The position numbers were made by a program, and so were the translations under genes. From Dasypus novemcinctus (taxonomy: Eukaryota > Chordata > Mammalia > Cingulata > Dasypodidae), in the NCBI RefSeq assembly GCF_030445035.2, contig NC_080704.1, positions 24,594,499 to 24,658,498 on the forward strand: a stretch of 64,000 bases of DNA, given 5' to 3'. Below, piece after piece: positions 24,291-35,732 of the stretch; position 1 is the first letter of the stretch, and each line of letters starts with the position of its first letter. The notes under the pieces are model-generated. The model was not told the origin of the DNA. It did no database searches and was given only the letters and a program-made list of their open reading frames with translations.

Positions 24291-25759
24291 AAAGCCTAAC
24301 AGGAACAGCTGGCAAGGCAGAACTATGGTTTGCAGAGTCTCAGGCCCAGCCTCACAAAGAAGAGTTTGGAATTGAGAAACAATAGCTTAATAACCTGCAC
24401 AGTGTTTTACCCTGAGTGACAAGGATTTGATTGATTTCTTTTCTATTTCCCTGAATTATGTTTATAATACTGTTTATGGAGACTGGCAGGGAGAGACGGG
24501 GACAGAAAGTACTAAATCTATGAGCAAAAATGTACTCTAATCCACACCCTAGGGGCAGTTAGTTAACATTAGAGTGCTCTAATCAGTAATCCACATCCCA
24601 GGGTAGCTATGCAAACATGGCCATCAAGATCTGCCCTGGAGGGTTTTAATTAACTTAAGGAGCATTAGAAATAATTCCTCATTGGTGAAATGATGGTGTT
24701 AGAGAGACTGCACCAGCCTCATCGCCCCTGCCTAAAAGAGAAGTAGGAATCCCGCCCACCCAGCCACCTACCGTCTTTGGACAGCATTCTATTTGATCTT
24801 GTGCCCTGCTCCCATCACAGAGAGCCCAGTTTGTTCTGATTCAAATACTTGCTCACCTGTCTTCAGAATATTGCAGAACCCAACTTGGACCAAACCTTTG
24901 GGACCAGGTGCTTGCTGAAATGTCGAACTAAGGAAGTGAGAGTAAGAATCTCACTGAATTTACTGAACAGGTTGCCTGATTCGTGACTGCTTGCTCTAAG
25001 TACTTTGTATGGCAGAATTTGGTCTGTGACTTGCTTTCACAGTTATACCCCACCTGTTCTTGGGGGAAGAGATACATAACTCTCATCTATCTCTGGTCAT
25101 TCAGTATTTACCTATATTAACCAAAGAACCTGACAATTATTGAACAGCCATGCTGGCTGAAAGCCATTTACACAGCTCTAAAGAGTACCGGTGGTGTTAG
25201 CAGCATCACCAATGTGAGAGAACCCCAAGGAGAAGGTAATATTTAAGGGGGCCTAGTCAGAACAGCACCATCAGCAGACCATGCATCCAAGAAAAGTCCC
25301 CTTACCAGGGCTACTCCTTGGAACTTTGGAAAATTGTGCGTTAAGAAGCCATTTCTTCTCCTTACAGTTCATCATCCTCCACGACTCCAGATCCAATACA
25401 ACCCTCTCCCTCTACTCCCCACCCAGACCCTGCCCTGCTGGAGCTCTCTCTCTGGCTGTGGAAACAATTCCCACCTGGACTTTAGGAAGTTCACAGTCCT
25501 GTGGGTGAAGAAAGGGGCTGAGGGGAAGTCCTCAAGTGCATTGTTAAGTTCAAGCAGCTATGCTGAGAATTCCATGGCAACTTTTGAAAGTAATTGGGAG
25601 ATGAAAGGTCACAACTGAAAAGATGACTCAAAAGATGAGAGATGGTATACATTGTAGAAGAGGCTAATCATACAATCTAGAGGTCTCCACAGCTCCCTCA
25701 GGCATTTGAAGTGTCGTTCCCAAAGCTTTTCATCATGACCTGCCCACCTCTCCCCAACA

Positions 25760-25763
<4 letters not shown>

Positions 25764-25799
<36 letters not shown>
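25764..25799. repeat. (CA)n microsatellite
   Basis: About 18 uninterrupted CA units. The minus-strand open frame running across it owes its CV repeats to the microsatellite. Confidence 0.97.
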
Positions 25800-25801
<2 letters not shown>

Positions 25802-26864
25802 CTTCCCAAAGGAATTAGTGATCTCATTTGAGAAACAACCAATTCAATGTAAGGACAGTCATGCCCTTAAGTTAGCCAGGATAATCAGGCCAAATTTTTA
25901 AAGGGGTCAAGCTTTATATAAGAAGAAATTTGGAAAATAATAAATGTACAAGTCTATATACTGTAACCTAGGATGATTTGGGCCTTTGGGAGAAATGGAA
26001 GCCATTTGGCACCTTCAGGAGTGATTTTTGTTCTAATGCTTGGCCTGGATGGGATTTTCTAGGGCATTCGTGCAGTTCATTGAATATGTTATTATGTTGG
26101 CTTATGTTTCTCTTTCAATTTAAGAACCCAGCTCCTAGAAAACATTTGCCTGAAATGAGTCCAAATCGTTTAGGCCTCAGAAGTAAATCCATTTTAGCTA
26201 ATAAAAGACTAATTCTCTAAATAAAGCAAGATGTTTTTTCTTAAATGAGAATCTAATTGCGAAATCCTATATCCTTAAATCTAGCAAATTACTAGCATAG
26301 ACATTTCTAAGACTATATAGCTTGGATCAGATTTCTCATCATCAGAGAAAGGAATAATTTCTCTATCAAAATTCAAAATGAGCCGCAAGAACATGGGCCT
26401 CAGCTGGCAATTACCTCTCGAAATAAACAAATCCATATGCTAGGACCTTGAAGATCTGGGTCTCTCCCATTAGTTTTCCCATCTCCTCTCCCACACATAT
26501 ACCCTCCCACCCCATACCACCCACTAGCCAATCATTTTCAAATCCTTAATCAGCCTTCTTGTCTGCCTTTTTTGAGGACTAGGGATGGTTTCTATCTTTA
26601 ACGAAACTTTCTTCCTCAAATTCCTGAGACAAAACATTATCACTTACATTTTCATGCAGAGCAGCTAGTCAGGTGTGACTGATCAACTCTCCCAGTCCTC
26701 AAGCCAAAATTGCATAAATTTGACACAATCTGAAAAAAAAGGAAGAAAATGAGCATGTAACATCTGGGTCTCTTCAGTCAGAAAGGCATCAATTAAGAAC
26801 CAGTCTTCTGGCTGTAAACAAAAACCTTAGAGCACTACTTTACAAGGGGCAGATTCAACCACTC

Positions 26865-26934
26865 ATTCAGCCATAAGAGCTGGTTAGTACTTTTTGTCCA
26901 TTCAGCCATAAGAGCTGGTTAGTACTTGGGCTGT
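26865..26934 (+). repeat. 35-bp tandem duplication
   Basis: The block beginning ATTCAGCCATAAGAGCTGGT and ending TAGTACTT occurs twice with a 35-base period and almost no differences, so it is a recent local duplication. Confidence 0.92.
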
Positions 26935-27224
26935 GCCCTTTGAATTGTTGCAAAACATCAGCCCAGTTCTTTTTTATTTGAGCCACAGGGTAACTTTTGT
27001 CTTCAATCTTCTAGGGTCACCTATAGGCTGTCTTGCAATGTAACGAGTTGATGAAAAAAGTCTAACAAAAGGGAGATTTGTGTAATGAAAATAAACAACA
27101 ACAAGCAGAAAGGACTTTAAAAAAATGCAAAGGCTGTGCACATATTTCATTTCCACAAGTCTTATGAACGTGTCCACATATTAAACTTTTCCAAATAAAT
27201 GAATCTGAGCAGATCCTGAAACCA

Positions 27225-28170
27225 AATTGTATTCAGAAACTATATCAGGTGCTGGGGACAGGACAGTGAAATAGAGTCACAGTCTCTGACCTCACAAAGG
27301 TCAAAATCTAGCAGGGAAGATAGTTAAATAATAAGAAAAAGCAAGGCCTTGTGATAAAGGCTCTGATGAAATCAAGTGCTGGAGCTTGGCAATGCAGAGA
27401 AGGAACACCTAATTCAGTCCTGCAGGAAGTGACATTGACTCAGGTGGCCAGGCGAGATAGATACCCAGGGGTGAGAGGAGGTAGGGGTGGGAAGACAGAG
27501 TTGGAAAACAGAGGAAAAAGGCTCCAGTTCTTCACTCTCATCATGTTACAGAATCATCATTCTCTGACCTTGCCACGGCCTCACAGTGGCCAGAGTGTAC
27601 TTCCCTGCCCCTTGTCTTTAAGTTTAGCAATGTGACTTGCTTTGGCTGAAGGAATGTTAGCAGAGAACACAGGCAGAAGCTTTGAATAAGCTCACATGGT
27701 TTGGCTTGCCTTCTTGCGGCCCTGTGCTCTTCTATGGAAACGATATGCTTAAGGTAATTCCTTCCCCTTCAGCCTAGGCTCTAGAGTAAAGATTCATGGA
27801 ATAGACCTAACCCCAATTGCAAGCCTAAATCCAACTGCTCAGCCCAGCCCAGCCTTGGCAAGCCAAACTGCAGTCAACCTGCAGACCTGAAAGTGTGAAT
27901 TTATCTTTGTAAGCCACTGAGATTTGGGGGTTATTTGTTATATAGCAAAAACCGACTAAGATACAAAACCATGGAAAATTTTTAAAGAGGGGAGTGACAT
28001 GGTCATGGGTGTATTTTAGAAAGCTTGCTGGCTCCATTGTGGAGAATCAATTGAAGGAGAGGAGACCATTTGGAGAAGGTACAGAGACCAATTGGGAGAC
28101 AGTTTTGTTACTCCACAGAGAAATAATGGTGACATTGTCTAGGGTGTTGGTGGTAGAGGATGGAAAGAAG
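27225..28170 (+). repeat. L2 LINE remnant split by an LTR
   Basis: 27225-27550 (GGTGCTGGGGACAGGACAGT...) and 27967-28170 (GGGGAGTGACATGGTCATGG...) read as two parts of the same L2-type 3' region. They are interrupted by the LTR remnant at 27555-27966. L2 is an ancient inactive LINE. Confidence 0.65.
27555..27966 (+). repeat. MaLR/MLT1-like solitary LTR
   Basis: The 3' part TTTGTAAGCCACTGAGATTT...GGGGGTTATTTGTTATATAG and the terminal ACCGACTAAGATACA match the common MaLR LTR ending. No internal retroviral sequence is present. Confidence 0.7.
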
Positions 28171-28329
28171 CATTGATTCTTGTTTAGTACTCCTTTAGTG
28201 CAGTGCTCATTTTTTGTGTTTTATTTCTTTTAAATATGAAATCAATTTTCCTCTAAAAGCAAGATAAGCAAAGGCTCTCTAAGCCATTAGAACTCAACAA
28301 CCTCTTTAGCAGTCCAGCTTCATCTGTTC

Positions 28330-28655
28330 ATTCATGTATTTATTCTACTGCCACTTAATGCCTGTCCTGTATCAGAATAATAAGATACGACATCTTTGCC
28401 ATCCAAAAGCCCACAATCCAGTAAAAGGAGACAGACACGTAAACAAATAATTGCAATAATATAAGTAATGGAATAAAGTGAGAACAAAACCTATGGGAAA
28501 GTGACCGAGAACATGATCCTTTACTTCATTAACCCTCTGGATGAAATTTATGTCCATTCATGCAGGCAGGGTTTTTGTTTTTTTTTCACTGATATATCCC
28601 AGGTGCCTAAAGAAAATGCCTGGTACCTAGTAGATGCCTAATAAATACTGTTGTG
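28330..28655 (+). repeat. L2 LINE 3'-end remnant
   Basis: Starts with a CATTCATGTATTTATTCTAC stretch, has the AGGAGACAGACACGTAAACA segment, and ends in AATGCCTGGTACCTAGTAGA then TGCCTAATAAATACT, the typical L2 3' terminus. Confidence 0.7.
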
Positions 28656-28970
28656 TTTTGTGTTTACTTTTTATTTTGAAAAAATTTCAAACTTACAGGA
28701 AAGTTTCAAAAATAACAAAAACAGTACAAAGAAGTCCCCTACCCAGATACCCAGATTTACCAACTTTTAACATTTTGTCACATTTGGTATATCACTCTAT
28801 CTACCTACCTATCTAAACATTCAACAAATATCTAAACAAAGTAGATTGCATGCATAATACTCCTTGAACACTCAGTACTTGAGTGAACATTTCCTAAAAA
28901 CAAGGATATTCACTTATGTAGTCAGAGTAAGAACAGTTATCAAGTTCAAGAAATTAAATATTTGGTTTTT
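28656..28970 (-). repeat. Old L1 3' UTR fragment
   Basis: Reverse-strand old L1 3' end: TTTGAAAAAATTTCAAACTT, then CAAAGAAGTCCCCTACCCAG and ACATTTTGTCACATTTGG. Confidence 0.75.
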
Positions 28971-29361
28971 GTGCTTAGTTCCTCCAACTTTGGCTCAGAT
29001 GAGATCTTTCTCTCTTTGACTGCCTAAGGTAGGATTCCCGTTTATTAAGATGATGGGCAATAGTTGCAATTACAAAAAAGAGTGCAGGATGAAGACTGAG
29101 AGGACATTGCATTGGGCTCCTAGGAAGTTGCTGTTGACTTTTAAGAGCAGAGTCTTGCTAGAGTGCTGGGTTTAAGAAATCACCCTGTAAGCAAAAGATT
29201 CCTCATCCTGCTTTTTTTTTCCACTTTGATTTTAAGCTCTATCTCAGGGGGAATAAGGATATTCCCCATATGCACTGTAGACATATGAAGGAAGGTACAA
29301 AGTCAGGGAAGGATATTTCCTTCATGAAGTCACCCTGATCTAAGCCTGACCCTTGGTTTTT

Positions 29362-29833
29362 AAAGTCTGTGAGCTTCAGGGAAGCAGATTTGGCTCAGCT
29401 GATAGAGTGTCCACCTACCATATGGGAGGTCCAGGGTTCAAACCCAGGGCCTCCTGATCTGTGTGGTGGGTTGACCCATGCACAATGCTGATGCACGCAA
29501 GAAGTACCATGCCACGCAGGGGTGTCCCACGAGTAGGGGAGACCCACACGCAAGGAGTGCACCCCGCAAGAAGAGCTGCCCCCCGCGAAAAAAACCCAGC
29601 ATGCCCAGGAGTGGCACCACACACACGGAGAGCTGATGCAACAAGATGATGCAACAAAAAAGACACAGATTCCCAGTGCTGCTGACAAGAATGCAAGCAG
29701 ACACAGAAGAACACACAGCAAATGGACACAGAGAGCAGACAATGGGGGGGGGGGGCTAGGGAGAGAAATAAATAAATAAATCATTAAATAAATAAATCTT
29801 TAAGTAAATAAATAAAATAAAGTCTATGAGCTT
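29362..29833 (+). mobile_element. DAS-type SINE
   Basis: Body 29377-29818, duplications AAAGTCTGTGAGCTT/AAAGTCTATGAGCTT (29362-29376, 29819-29833). The tail has an expanded, imperfect AAATAAAT repeat (29765-29818). Confidence 0.93.
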
Positions 29834-30901
29834 TATCTAAGAGATCCTGAGTCACACTAATCCACAAGGGACTAAATAATACACATCAATATGCTTCATG
29901 ATTAATTTTTACTGAAAAATGTAACAATCATGTGGACTTATTTATCCTTACCTGACTAGTACTTTTGTTTTCATTTAAACAAGCTATATGGGCTGTCTAG
30001 TTACCAGAAGATGGCTTGAGGCACACAGAATCAGAGCAAAGAAAGAGGATTTAAATGTTAAAAAGGAAATCAGGTTTTAATAGCCTGACAAAATATCAGG
30101 GTTTGAAGTGTCAGTCTTTTGGGATATTTATTGAGATTCATAGGGAACCCTCTCCCCAGTACAGTGCACAGAAAGACACTGCCCATGTTTACCTAGCTCA
30201 CCCCGCTTTTTCCTAGGGCTCCCAATCTAGTCAATCTTAGCTTCTGACTGACACTTGGGTTTCTACCAAGACTTCGTAGGCAATTCCCTGCATCAAGGCC
30301 CATGGGCTACACAGGGGCCTTCACAGGTGGAATATTTCAATACAGAAGGGTTGATTAGGCAAATAGAATTTGTAAAAAATCAGCAATTGAAATAGTGTTA
30401 ATTAAAATGTGGCTTGCTCTTTTTATAAAGCTGCTTATAGGATTACAATGCTGGTGCACCAATTTTAATTTAGGGGCTATACCTCCATGACAAGGGATTA
30501 GGTGAAATTTCAAAACTGCTTGTGTGAACCATCTTCGGTTTTCTAGTGAACCACAAAATAATAAATCATTCTGTCAGTGGTGTAGTCACCTTTATATCTT
30601 CCCCAACTAACCCCGAACTGACTAGGCAGTTTTGAGATTAAATTACACAGCACTGACTAAAATGTAAGCACTAGCATGTAAACAGTATCAGCACAGTTCA
30701 CCATTCCTGTTGAACTTAGCCCGTGTACATTTATTGCTAAACATACTGGAACCAAGTAGCAGTTTTCAAAGAGGGCATTACTTTAGAATCACCTGTTAGG
30801 ATGAGAATGATAATCTCTTACAACTTTCTATATCCTAATTGGAAGGGGAAATCCTTTCATATTTATTTAAGCTTCTTGGTTTTTCAGTATTTCTATTGTT
30901 T
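29834..30901. other. Intergenic DNA, no gene recognised
   Basis: AT-rich unique-looking sequence. Nothing recognised. Confidence 0.55.
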
Positions 30902-30950
30902 AGGTTGGTGCAAAGGAATTGTGGTTTCGGACCGTGAATTTTAAACCATT

Positions 30951-31351
30951 ATAACTAGGCCCGGGAAGTGAACGTGGCCCAGTGGTTAGGGCATCAGTCT
31001 ACCACATGGGAGGTCCACAGTTCAAACCCCAGGCCTCCTTGACCCATGTGGAGCTGGCCCATGCGCAGTGCTGATGCGAGCAAGGAGTGCCGTGCCACGT
31101 AGGGATGTCCCCCGCGTAGGGGAGCCCCACACACAAGGAGTGCGTCCTGTAAGGAGAGCCGCCCAGTGCGAGAGAAAGTGCAGCCTGCCCAGGAATGGTG
31201 TCGCACACATGGAGAGCTGACACAAGATGATGTAACAAAAAGAAACACAGAAGCGGACAAAGAAGAAGATGCAGCAAATAGACACAGAGAACAGACAACC
31301 AGGGTGGGGGGCAGAGATAAATAAATAAATCTTTAAAAAAAATAAATAGGC
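30951..31351 (+). mobile_element. DAS-type SINE nested in mariner
   Basis: Body 30961-31341, with duplications ATAACTAGGC/ATAAATAGGC (30951-30960 and 31342-31351). It inserted just inside the left terminal repeat of the mariner. Confidence 0.88.
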
Positions 31352-31379
31352 TCAAACACATTTTTATTAATCAAAATAG

Positions 31380-31900
31380 GAACCATTACAATTAACACAT
31401 TGTTGCCCAATGAGAAATAAGTTTGCTTATTCCTATAGTGTAAAAATTCATGCTTTGAGATTCAACAAACCCTTGGGAAGCATTTTCTACATCCTGCCAG
31501 TTGTGGAAGCATTTTTCCTGCAAAAAGTTGTCAAGATGCTTGAAGAAGGGGTAGTCAGTTGGCGAGAGGTCCAGTAAATGTGGTGGATGAGGCAAAACTT
31601 TGTAGTCCAATTCTTTCACCTTTTGAAGTGCTGGTTTTGTGACGTACAGTCGGGGGTTGTCGTGAAGAAGAATGGGGTCCTTTCTGTTGACCAATGCCAA
31701 CTGCTGGCACTGCAGTTTTTGGTGCATCTCATCAATTTGCTGAGTATAACTTCTCATATGTAAAGGTTTTGCCAGGATTCAGAAAGCTGGCAGCAGACCA
31801 CCAAATAGTGACCATGACCTATTTTGGGCGCAAGTTTGGCTTTGAAAAGTGCCTTGGAGGTTCTCGGTCCAACCACTGAGCTGGTTGTCCACGGTTGTCA
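31380..31900 (-). pseudogene. Mariner transposase, C-terminal part (degenerate)
   Basis: Minus-strand frame with QQIDEMHQKLQ, ALVNRKDPILLHDN, VLPHPPHLLDLSPTDY and FFKHLDNFLQ. The second catalytic Asp is in HDN (codons 31656-31664) and the third in SPTDY (Asp codon 31554-31556). They are separated by 34 residues, the DD34D spacing that defines mariner transposases. The usual ARPH after HDN reads PRLY here. Frame breaks occur upstream, toward the L1 insertion. Confidence 0.9.
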
Positions 31901-33023
31901 AAAAATCCACTTTCTTTTTTTTTTTTATTGACTTTGTAATAATATTACATCAAAAATATATATGTGAGGTCCCATTCAACCCCGCTCCCCCACCCCCCCT
32001 CTCCCCCCCCAACAACACTCGTTCCCATCATCATGACACATCCATTGGATTTGGTAAGTACATCTTTGGGCACCTCTGCACCTCATAGACAATGGTCCAC
32101 ATCATGGCCCATACTCTCCTCCATTCCATCCAGTGGGCCCTGTGAGGATTTACAATGTCCAGTGATTGCCTCTGAAGCACCATCCAGGGCAGCTCCATGT
32201 CCCAAAGACGCCTCCACCTCTCATCTCTTCCTGCCTTTCCCCATACCCATCATCCACCATGTCCACTTTTCTCAATCCAATACCACCTCTTCTATGTGGA
32301 CATTGGATTGGTTGTGTCCATTGCACCTCTATGTCAAGAGGAGGCTCAAATTCCACATGGATGCTGGATGCAATCCTCCCATTTTCAGTTGTAATCACTC
32401 TAGGCTCCATGGTGTGGTGATTGTCCTTCTTCAACTCCATCTTAGCTGAGTGTGGTAAGTCCAATAAATCAGATTGTAGGTGCTGGAGTCTGTTGAGGTT
32501 CAGGACCTGGCTATCACATTGTCAGTCCAGAGATTCAAATCCCCTAAATATATCTTAAATCCCAACGTTAACTGCACCTCCAGCACATTAGCATGAAAGT
32601 CTTATGAAGGGAGATCCCATCTGAGTCCAGATTCATCACACATAAACACCATTTCCAAAGAGGGGCCATCTGCCCTGGTAGTTAACCCCATCGGCCATGA
32701 CCATAACTCTCATGGGTCTCTTTAGCCTTCAAAGGAACCAATATCTGGGGGTTGTATCTGCTTTATCTGTCTCTCTGACTCTGCTCAGTTGTGCATGAGG
32801 GCAATCCTTCTGCCAGCCTCCAGACTCTTTTTTAGAAACTCGTAGCCATATAAACTCATTTCTCCTTTCCATTTCCCCCTTACTTTAGGTCAAACAGCAT
32901 TTTAAAGTCATGTTATTTTATGTAGACATGGATATTCTGCTGATCCGCATTGAACCTTCCGTATAAGGTCCTTTTCCAGTTGCATCATCAGTTGGTATTT
33001 GATAGTGGTAAAATCCACTTTTC
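31901..33023 (-). mobile_element. 5'-truncated young L1 copy nested in mariner
   Basis: L1 3' UTR copy 31915-33009 on the minus strand (poly-T at 31915-31926), colinear with about 7094-8181 of the L1 at the left of the window. It is flanked by AAAAATCCACTTTC/AAAATCCACTTTTC (31901-31914, 33010-33023), part of the mariner coding sequence that was duplicated. It differs from the left L1 by roughly two percent in the portions I compared, so it is a recent insertion. Confidence 0.94.
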
Positions 33024-33480
33024 ATTGCATGTCACAGCCTGATTGAGAAATGGTTCCTCGTTGTTGTGTAGAATAAGAGGAAGACAGCACTTCAAAACGA
33101 TTTTTTTTTCGGTCAGCTCATGAGTCACCCACTTACCGAGCTTTCTCACCTTTCCAATTTGCTTCAAATGCCCAACAACCATAAAATGGTCAACATTGAG
33201 TTCTTTGGCAACTTCTCATGTAGTTTAAGTGGATCAGCTTCCATGATTGCTCTCAATTGGTCGTTGTCAACTTCCGAGGCCAGCCACTATGCTCCTCATC
33301 TTCAAGGCTCTTGTCTCCTTTGCAAAATTTGAACCATCACTGCACTGTACATTTGTTAGCAGTTCCTGGGCCAAATGCGCTGTTGATATTGCCAGTTGTC
33401 TTCGCTGCTTTACGACCCATTTTGAACTCAAATAAGAAAATCTCTCAAATTTGCTTTTTGTCTAACATCATTTCCATAGT
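33010..33480 (-). pseudogene. Mariner transposase, N-terminal part (degenerate)
   Basis: The minus-strand reading shows EMMLDKKQI, FEFKMGRKAAKTTGNIN, FGPGTANKCTVQ, KQIGKVRKLGKWVTHELTEK, LLHNNEEPFLNQ-like and CNEKWIL in successive frames. The conserved motif normally reads CDEKW. Here the first catalytic Asp is Asn (codon 33024-33026), which would abolish catalysis. At least one in-frame stop and frameshifts are present, and the L1 at 31915-33009 is inserted directly after CNEKW. Confidence 0.88.
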
Positions 33481-33651
33481 CTAAAATAAATACAAAATAA
33501 ACAAGTCATAAGTCATTAGCAAAAAAAGCATAACGTGAGAAATGCACATTAAAATGAGGTATAACATAACCACATTTATTTAGGAAGGTATGCCAATATC
33601 AAACAGCAAATTTCAACAAGGCAAGACTGCAATTACTTTTGCACCAGCCTA

Positions 33652-34472
33652 ACCCTACCACAACGGGTACATGGTTTCCAGCTTGCTGTTGTTCTTTTGA
33701 GGTGTTCGTACTCTTCAGAGATTTGGTTATTTTGGCCTATGAACTTCTATTTTTCCTCTGGCTGTATTGGCTACTTTGCCTAGCAACATCTATAGGGTCT
33801 TGAATGAAGGCCAACCCACAATCTGGGTCAGCTGCCAAGTTCAAGAAGAATAGGAAAAAGGAGTCCTAGGTCTGAGAACCCAAGGTAATCCCTCCTGTTT
33901 TCACTCATTCCATGGAGCAAACTCTCAGGGCAGGGGTACTCCTTTGAACCCTCAGAGAGAAGCAGCACTGGCAGAAGGTGGTCTCTATAGTTGTATTGCA
34001 TCAGCTAGGAGGGCTAGCAGGGAGAGGGATGGAGGAGCAACTGCTGAGAGAAGTCCTGCTTTTACTTTTGCCAGGAGCCCTAGGGGTGTTGTAGTCTGGG
34101 ACCATCTTTCATACTAATTTCTCAGCCAGGGACTGCCAGACCATCCAAGTAATATAAACTCAGGCTGCAAACCCCTTGAGGAAAGGTGGTGACTTTAATT
34201 CTCAGATTTTTTTTGTTCCTTGACTTAAAAGTTCAGGCAAGGACGAGCTTCTACCTTCGCTCTACCGGAGCCCTTCCACGGTCCCGATTGTACACAAGGT
34301 TCTAAATTCCATTTCCCCTTCGTGTCTGCATCTAGAGCCTTGTCTCCTGACCCCAAAAGCTGGTAAGATCCAAGACCCATCGTTTCCCAGACTCTCCAGG
34401 GGAAACAAGTTAGCAGCACCTGCTTCCCATGCCAAACTGTTAACTCCAGCTCTGATTTTGGTCCTTAAGTAT
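33652..34472. other. Intergenic DNA, no gene recognised
   Basis: Nothing recognised as gene or named repeat. Confidence 0.55.
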
Positions 34473-34910
34473 TCCCCTTACTATCTTTTTTTTTTTAAGA
34501 TTTATTTATTTATTTATTTCTCTCCCCTTCCCCCCCCCCCCCACCCCGGTTGTCTATTCTTTGTGTCTATTTGCTGCGTCTTCTTTGTCCGCTTCTGTTG
34601 TTGTTAGCAGCACGGGAATCTGTGCTGCTTTTTGTCATCTTGCTCTCCGTGTGGGTGGCGCCATTCCTGGGGAGGCTGCACTTTCTTTCCTGCTGGGTGG
34701 CTCTCCTTACGGGGTACACTCCTTGCACGTGGGGCTCCCCTACGCGTGGGACACCCCTGCGTGGCAGAGCACTCCTTGTGCGCATCAGCACTGTGCATGG
34801 GCCAGCTCCACATGAGTCAAGGAGGCCCGGGGTTTGAACCGCGGACCTCCCATGTGGTAGACAGACGCCCTAACCACTGGGCCAAGTCCGCCACCTCCCC
34901 TTACTATCTT
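34473..34910 (-). mobile_element. DAS-type SINE
   Basis: Body 34488-34895 (reverse), perfect 15-bp duplications TCCCCTTACTATCTT (34473-34487, 34896-34910). Forms an inverted pair with the SINE at 34939. Confidence 0.94.
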
Positions 34911-34938
34911 AACTATGCATTTAAAAGGTTACTTGTTA

Positions 34939-35396
34939 GGGAAGCGGACTTTGCCCAATGGATAGGGCATACGCCTACCACATGGGAGGTCCATGGTTCA
35001 GATCCCGGCCTCCTTGACCTGTGTGGAGCTGACCCATGCACAGTGCTGATGCACGCAAGGAGTGTCCTGCCACGCAGGGGTGTCCCCTGCGTAGGGGAGC
35101 CCCATGTGCAAGGAGAGCGCCCCATAAGGAGAGCCACCCAGCGTGAAAGAAAGTCCAGCCCGCCCAGGAGTGGCACCGCACATATGGAGAGCTGACACAG
35201 CAAGATGACACAACAAAAAGAGACAGATTCCCGGTGCTGCTGATAAAGATAGAAGTGGTCACAGAAGAACACACAGTGAGTGGACACAGAGAACAGACAA
35301 TAGGGGGAGAAATAAATAAAATAAAATAAAATAAAATAAAATAAAATAAAATAAAATAAAATAAAATAAAATAAAATAAAATAAAATAAAATAAAA
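34939..35396 (+). mobile_element. DAS-type SINE with expanded tail
   Basis: Head at 34939 (GGGAAGCGGACTTTGCCCAA), box B-like GGTTCAGATCCC, standard body, ending in a pentanucleotide array. Duplications are weak (TTACTTGTTA versus CTGCTTGCTTA-like), so the borders are less sure. Confidence 0.88.
35309..35396. repeat. (AAAAT)n pentanucleotide array in SINE tail
   Basis: About 17 near-perfect units of ATAAA grown from the A-rich tail of the SINE. Confidence 0.95.
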
Positions 35397-35732
35397 GACT
35401 GCTTGCTTAATTTTATCCAGCACTTTAGGTATTCTGTAGCAGAAAGTCTTTCAGATTATCCAAACTGCCAAATGACTCAAAATGGAAGTCCTATTGCAGA
35501 CCGGGGAGACTTGAAACACACACATCTCCACCCTCCAGCTTGGTGTCTAGCCTGGGGCCTGAAGCAGGGGTGTTTTGAAGACACACCCCAAGTGATTCTG
35601 ATGTGCATCTCCACTTAACCACCGGAACAGAAAATAACTAACCTGGATCATTATATTGTGCAGGGGATCATTTTTATTTTGCTGGAAAATAATCTTTGCC
35701 TATTTTTCAAGATACAGGAAACATTTTGCTAT
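35397..35732. other. Intergenic DNA, possible MER5/hAT fragment
   Basis: 35545-35625 (TGGGGCCTGAAGCAGGGGTG...GTGATTCTGATGTGCATCTC) resembles a MER5-like hAT remnant but weakly. No gene. Confidence 0.4.

Larger units (their letters stand above)
24291..27224. other. Intergenic DNA, no gene recognised
   Basis: No gene recognised. Contains the (CA)n run at 25764-25799 and a 35-bp tandem duplication at 26865-26934. Short open frames have no domain resemblance. Confidence 0.6.
30902..33651 (-). mobile_element. Cecropia-type mariner (Tc1/mariner DNA transposon), interrupted
   Basis: Both ends carry the mariner terminal inverted repeat: TAGGTTGGTGCAAAGGAATT at 30902 and its imperfect complement ending GCACCAGCCTA at 33651. 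Between them, on the minus strand, is a broken transposase. Subtracting the nested SINE (30961-31341 plus duplication) and nested L1 (31915-33009 plus duplication) leaves about 1.25 kb, the usual size of such elements. Mariners move by cut-and-paste into TA. This copy is inactive: broken frame, altered catalytic residue and two insertions. The order of events is mariner first, SINE and L1 later. Confidence 0.92.

Noticed and set aside
25609..25842. 77-codon minus-strand frame with Cys-Val repeats
   Set aside because: The repeats come from the (CA)n microsatellite.
30902..33651. Functional SETMAR-like transposase gene
   Set aside because: Stops, frameshifts, a lost catalytic Asp and two insertions break the frame, and no SET domain is nearby.
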